Assembly (NCBI RefSeq): GCF_900089585.1 | Contig: NZ_FLRH01000003.1 | Location: 1,597,001-1,661,000 of the forward strand | Source: Micromonospora sediminicola | Lineage (GTDB): Bacteria; Actinomycetota; Actinomycetes; Mycobacteriales; Micromonosporaceae | Length of the DNA stretch: 64,000 bases | Reading direction: 5' to 3' | Part shown: piece after piece, positions 61,055 to 64,000 of the stretch | How positions within the stretch are numbered: the stretch's first letter is position 1 | Layout of the letters: each line of letters starts with the position of its first letter | The notes under the pieces: model-generated | Databases searched by the model: none | What the model saw: the letters and a program-made list of their open reading frames with translations, nothing else | What the model was told of the DNA's origin: nothing | Program-made: the position numbers and the translations under genes

Positions 61055-64000
61055 ATGGACCGGCGTCCGGCGATCAAACCGGGACCCGACCTCCGGCAGG
61101 CTGACACCAGCCGGGACGATGACAGCTTCGATTCGGCGACCGACGGGGACGGTTACGGCCGTCTCGACACAGGAGTGACCGGGATGACCGGTTCCAGCAT
61201 CGACACCCTCTACGACCTGGGTCTGCCCGCGCAGGCGCTGGCCGACGAGTCCGAGGACGCCGAGCTGGACGAGCCCGTACCCAACGCGGAGCGCCTGGTC
61301 GCCCAGGCGGTGGCGCTGGCCGGCGACGACCACGACGCGGCCACCCTGGTGGACCGGTTCTGGCGGTTCGCGCCGGACGAGGAGTTGATCGGCTTCACCG
61401 CCGAGGAGATGTTGGAGGCGGCCCGGGCCCACCGGGACCTGGCCCAGCAGCGGGTGCCGGGCGAGCTGAAGCTGCGCATCCACGAGCCGGACGCCGAGCA
61501 GCACCACACGGTCGTCGAGATCGTCACCGACGACATGCCGTTCCTGGTCGACTCGGTCACCGCGCTGCTGAACTCCCGTCACCTCGACGTGCACCTGCTG
61601 GTGCACCCGCTGGTCGTGGTCCGGCGCGAGCCGCTGGGTCGGCTCACCGAGGTCTCCGCCGACGTGGAGCCGGACGACGCGATCGCCGGTGACCTGGTCG
61701 AGAGCTGGATGCGGATCGAGATCGACCCGGTGCGCGACCCGGCCGAGCGGGAGGCGCTGCGCCGCGAGTTGCAGCGGGTGCTGACCGACGTGCGGGAGGC
61801 CGTCGAGGACTGGCCCAAGATGCGGCAGCGGGCGCTGGCGCTCGCCGACGAGCTGGCCGCCGCCCGGACGTCGGACAACCGGCCGCCGGTGCCGGAGAAG
61901 GACATCACCGACTCGGTGGAGCTGCTGCGGTGGCTCGCCCACGACCACTTCACGTTCCTCGGCTACCGGGAGTACCGGTTGGTCGACACCGACGGGACGG
62001 GCGGCGGCGGGCAGGCCCTCGAAGCCGTCCTCGGCACCGGGCTGGGCATCCTGCGCTCGGACTCGCCGGAGGCCCGGTCGCTCAACTCGATGACGCCCGA
62101 GGCGCACGAGAAGGTGCTGGAGAAGCGCCTGCTCATCATCACCAAGGCCAACTCGCGGGCCACCGTGCACCGGTCGGCCTACCTGGACTACATCGGCTTC
62201 AAGATCTTCAACGAGGCCGGCGAGGTGGTCGGGGAGCGTCGGTTCCTCGGCCTGTTCTCCACCGCCGCGTACCGGACCAGCGTGCAGGAACTGCCGGTGG
62301 TGCGCCGCAAGGTCGCCGAGGTGCTGGACCGCTCGGGCCTGAGCCTGCGCAGCCACTCCGGCAAGGACCTGCTCCAGATCCTGGAGACCTACCCGCGCGA
62401 CGAGCTGTTCCAGATCAAGACCGACGACCTCTACCACGCGGTGATCGGCGTGCTGCGGATGGCCGGCCGCCGGCAGCTGCGGGTCTTCCTGCGCCGCGAC
62501 GCGTACGGGCGGTTCATCTCCTGCCTGATCTACCTGCCGCGGGACCGGTTCACCACGCAGAACCGGTTGCGCATGCAGGACATCCTGCTGCGCGAGCTGA
62601 ACGGCGTCGGCGTCGACTACACCACCCGGGTGACCGAGTCGATGCTGGCCCGGGTGCACTTCATCGTCCGCACCGACCCGAACAACCCGCCCGGCGAGAT
62701 CGACGCCGACCTGCTGGCCGAGGAGCTGGCGGACGCCACCCGGCTCTGGGACGACGACTACCGGCTGGTGCTGGAGCGCAAGCTCGGCGACGAGCAGGCC
62801 AAGCACCTGTTCAGCCGGTACGCCGACGCGTTCCCGGAGGGCTACAAGGACGGGCACACGCCGTACGAGGCGATGAAGGACCTGGCCAAGCTGGAGCTGC
62901 TGGAGGAGCCCGGCCAGCTGGAGATGCACCTGTTCCGCAAGCAGCTGGCGCCCCGCCCGTACGCCGCCGGTCGCGCCGCCGAGGCCGACGAGGCCATGGA
63001 CGTGCGGTTCAAGGTCTACCGGTACGGCGAGCCGATGATGCTCTCCGCCGTGCTGCCGGTGCTGCACTCGCTCGGCGTGAAGGTGGTCGACGAGCACCCG
63101 TACGAGGTGGAGCGCGTCGACGGCCGGATCTGGCTCTACGACTTCGGTCTGGAGCTGCCCGAGCGGCACCAGGACCTGGCCGAGGTGCGGCCGCACGTGG
63201 AGAACGCATTCGCCGCCGCGTGGCGGGGCGAGGCCGAGGTGGACGGCTTCAACGAGCTGGTGCTGCGGGCCGGGCTCACCTGGCGGCAGGTGGTCGTGCT
63301 GCGGGCGTACGCGAAGTACCTGCGGCAGGCCGGCACCGTGTTCTCCCAGGAGTACATGGAGCAGACGTTCATCGCGTACCCGCGGATCGCCGGGCTGCTG
63401 GTGGAGCTGTTCGAGACCCGGTTCGCGCCCGGCGCGACCACGCTGGACGAGCGCCGGCAGCGCAACGGCGAGCTGGTCGAGGCGATCGGCGAGGCGCTGG
63501 ACGAGGTGGCCAGCCTGGACCAGGACCGGATCCTGCGCGCCTACCTGACGCTGATGCAGGCCACGCTGCGCACCAGCTTCTACCAGAAGCCGGTGGGCGG
63601 GCGGCCGAAGGCGTACGTGGCGTTCAAGCTGGACCCGCAGGCGATCCCGGACCTGCCGGCGCCGCGACCCAAGTTCGAGATCTTCGTCTACTCGCCCCGG
63701 TTCGAGGGCGTGCACCTGCGGTTCGGGCCGGTGGCCCGGGGCGGCCTGCGCTGGTCCGACCGGCGCGAGGACTTCCGCACCGAGGTGCTCGGCCTGGTCA
63801 AGGCGCAGATGGTGAAGAACGCGGTGATCGTGCCGGTGGGCGCCAAGGGCGGCTTCGTGCTCAAGCAGAGGCCGGGCGACCGGGACGAGGCGGTGGTCTG
63901 CTACAAGGAGTTCATCTCCGCGCTGCTCGACGTCACGGACAACATCGTCAGCGGCGAGATCGTGCCGCCGGTCGACGTGGTCCGGCACGACGGCGACGAC
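61055..64000 (+). CDS. gdhB: NAD-specific glutamate dehydrogenase, large (180-kDa) type, N-terminal part
   Basis: The first 982 codons; the gene runs out of the window. The N-terminal ACT-like regulatory part includes HTVVEIVTDDMPFLVDSVTA, and the catalytic domain begins near RWSDRREDFRTEVLGLVKAQ and KNAVIVPVGAKGGF, typical of the large GDH of Streptomyces. It deaminates glutamate to 2-oxoglutarate with NAD. The start is ATG 61055 (GAGGGGAG 8 nt upstream); GTG 61175 or ATG 61184 (AGGAG upstream) are in frame and possible. The 60767-61054 divergent gap with the penicillin-binding gene shows no clear promoter. Confidence 0.93.
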   Translation, partial: MDRRPAIKPGPDLRQADTSRDDDSFDSATDGDGYGRLDTGVTGMTGSSIDTLYDLGLPAQALADESEDAELDEPVPNAERLVAQAVALAGDDHDAATLVDRFWRFAPDEELIGFTAEEMLEAARAHRDLAQQRVPGELKLRIHEPDAEQHHTVVEIVTDDMPFLVDSVTALLNSRHLDVHLLVHPLVVVRREPLGRLTEVSADVEPDDAIAGDLVESWMRIEIDPVRDPAEREALRRELQRVLTDVREAVEDWPKMRQRALALADELAAARTSDNRPPVPEKDITDSVELLRWLAHDHFTFLGYREYRLVDTDGTGGGGQALEAVLGTGLGILRSDSPEARSLNSMTPEAHEKVLEKRLLIITKANSRATVHRSAYLDYIGFKIFNEAGEVVGERRFLGLFSTAAYRTSVQELPVVRRKVAEVLDRSGLSLRSHSGKDLLQILETYPRDELFQIKTDDLYHAVIGVLRMAGRRQLRVFLRRDAYGRFISCLIYLPRDRFTTQNRLRMQDILLRELNGVGVDYTTRVTESMLARVHFIVRTDPNNPPGEIDADLLAEELADATRLWDDDYRLVLERKLGDEQAKHLFSRYADAFPEGYKDGHTPYEAMKDLAKLELLEEPGQLEMHLFRKQLAPRPYAAGRAAEADEAMDVRFKVYRYGEPMMLSAVLPVLHSLGVKVVDEHPYEVERVDGRIWLYDFGLELPERHQDLAEVRPHVENAFAAAWRGEAEVDGFNELVLRAGLTWRQVVVLRAYAKYLRQAGTVFSQEYMEQTFIAYPRIAGLLVELFETRFAPGATTLDERRQRNGELVEAIGEALDEVASLDQDRILRAYLTLMQATLRTSFYQKPVGGRPKAYVAFKLDPQAIPDLPAPRPKFEIFVYSPRFEGVHLRFGPVARGGLRWSDRREDFRTEVLGLVKAQMVKNAVIVPVGAKGGFVLKQRPGDRDEAVVCYKEFISALLDVTDNIVSGEIVPPVDVVRHDGDD

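Noticed and set aside
60767..63988. Extension of the penicillin-binding frame upstream to the end of the window on the minus strand
   Set aside because: It shadows the NAD-glutamate dehydrogenase gene; the real start is the signal-peptide ATG at 60766.

Overview
The window is about 73% G+C, uses GTG starts often and is densely coded. Gene content and order point to a filamentous actinobacterium, most likely the Micromonosporaceae (Micromonospora or a close relative). The basis is inference from familiar gene order (rpmE-prfA-prmC-sua5-glyA-atp-DUF2550-cobO-murA-nucS, a FilP/Scy-like pair, mce-thiolase-meaB-icmA) and from the sequence of individual proteins. No tRNA, rRNA, CRISPR array, prophage or insertion sequence was seen; this looks like stable core chromosome.

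Layout. 1-10.3 kb: end of rpmE, prfA, a GGDEF diguanylate cyclase on the opposite strand, prmC-sua5-protein phosphatase, a class A penicillin-binding protein, an SDR/DUF2867 protein and glyA. 10.3-20 kb: the F1Fo ATP synthase operon atpI-like/atpZ-B-E-F-H-A-G-D, closed by a strong terminator, then an LCP-family cell-wall gene, then a detached and unusually short atpC with its own promoter, then a DUF2550 gene. 20-21.2 kb: a 1.2-kb non-coding stretch with palindromes and a 73-bp tandem repeat array. 21-26 kb: secreted lysozyme-like protein, methyltransferase, two-component system, DedA protein, VOC protein, cobO. 26-35 kb: murA (catalytic Cys replaced by Asp), 3-hydroxybutyryl-CoA dehydrogenase, Tat-exported esterase, ABC-2 exporter, ethylmalonyl-CoA-mutase-like gene, DUF1540, DUF4126, nucS. 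35-48.6 kb: aldehyde dehydrogenase, FHA protein, hydrolases, a double 3-hydroxyacyl-CoA dehydrogenase, an ECF sigma factor with a membrane partner, an AI-2E family transporter, and two coiled-coil polarity/cytoskeleton proteins (Scy-like and FilP-like). 48.8-56.5 kb: crotonyl-CoA carboxylase/reductase, methylmalonyl-CoA epimerase, thiolase, meaB, a membrane protein, an Asp23 protein and icmA. 56.5-64 kb: thioredoxin/TPR protein, arginase-family protein, a lipoprotein penicillin-binding protein, and the first 982 codons of a large NAD-glutamate dehydrogenase.

How the genes connect. A scattered set (thiolase, two 3-hydroxyacyl-CoA dehydrogenases, ccr, epimerase, ecm, icmA, meaB, cobO) makes up most of the early ethylmalonyl-CoA/butyryl-CoA network with its B12 support. 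Two families of palindromic, TetR-operator-like sites lie over the promoters of these separated genes and suggest one or two common repressors encoded elsewhere. Many genes have a -10 hexamer 6-9 nt before the start codon, which predicts leaderless mRNAs. A family of near-identical palindromes (two perfect, 60 and 58 bp) sits directly against stop codons, and a 44-bp near-palindrome lies upstream of the AI-2E family transporter.
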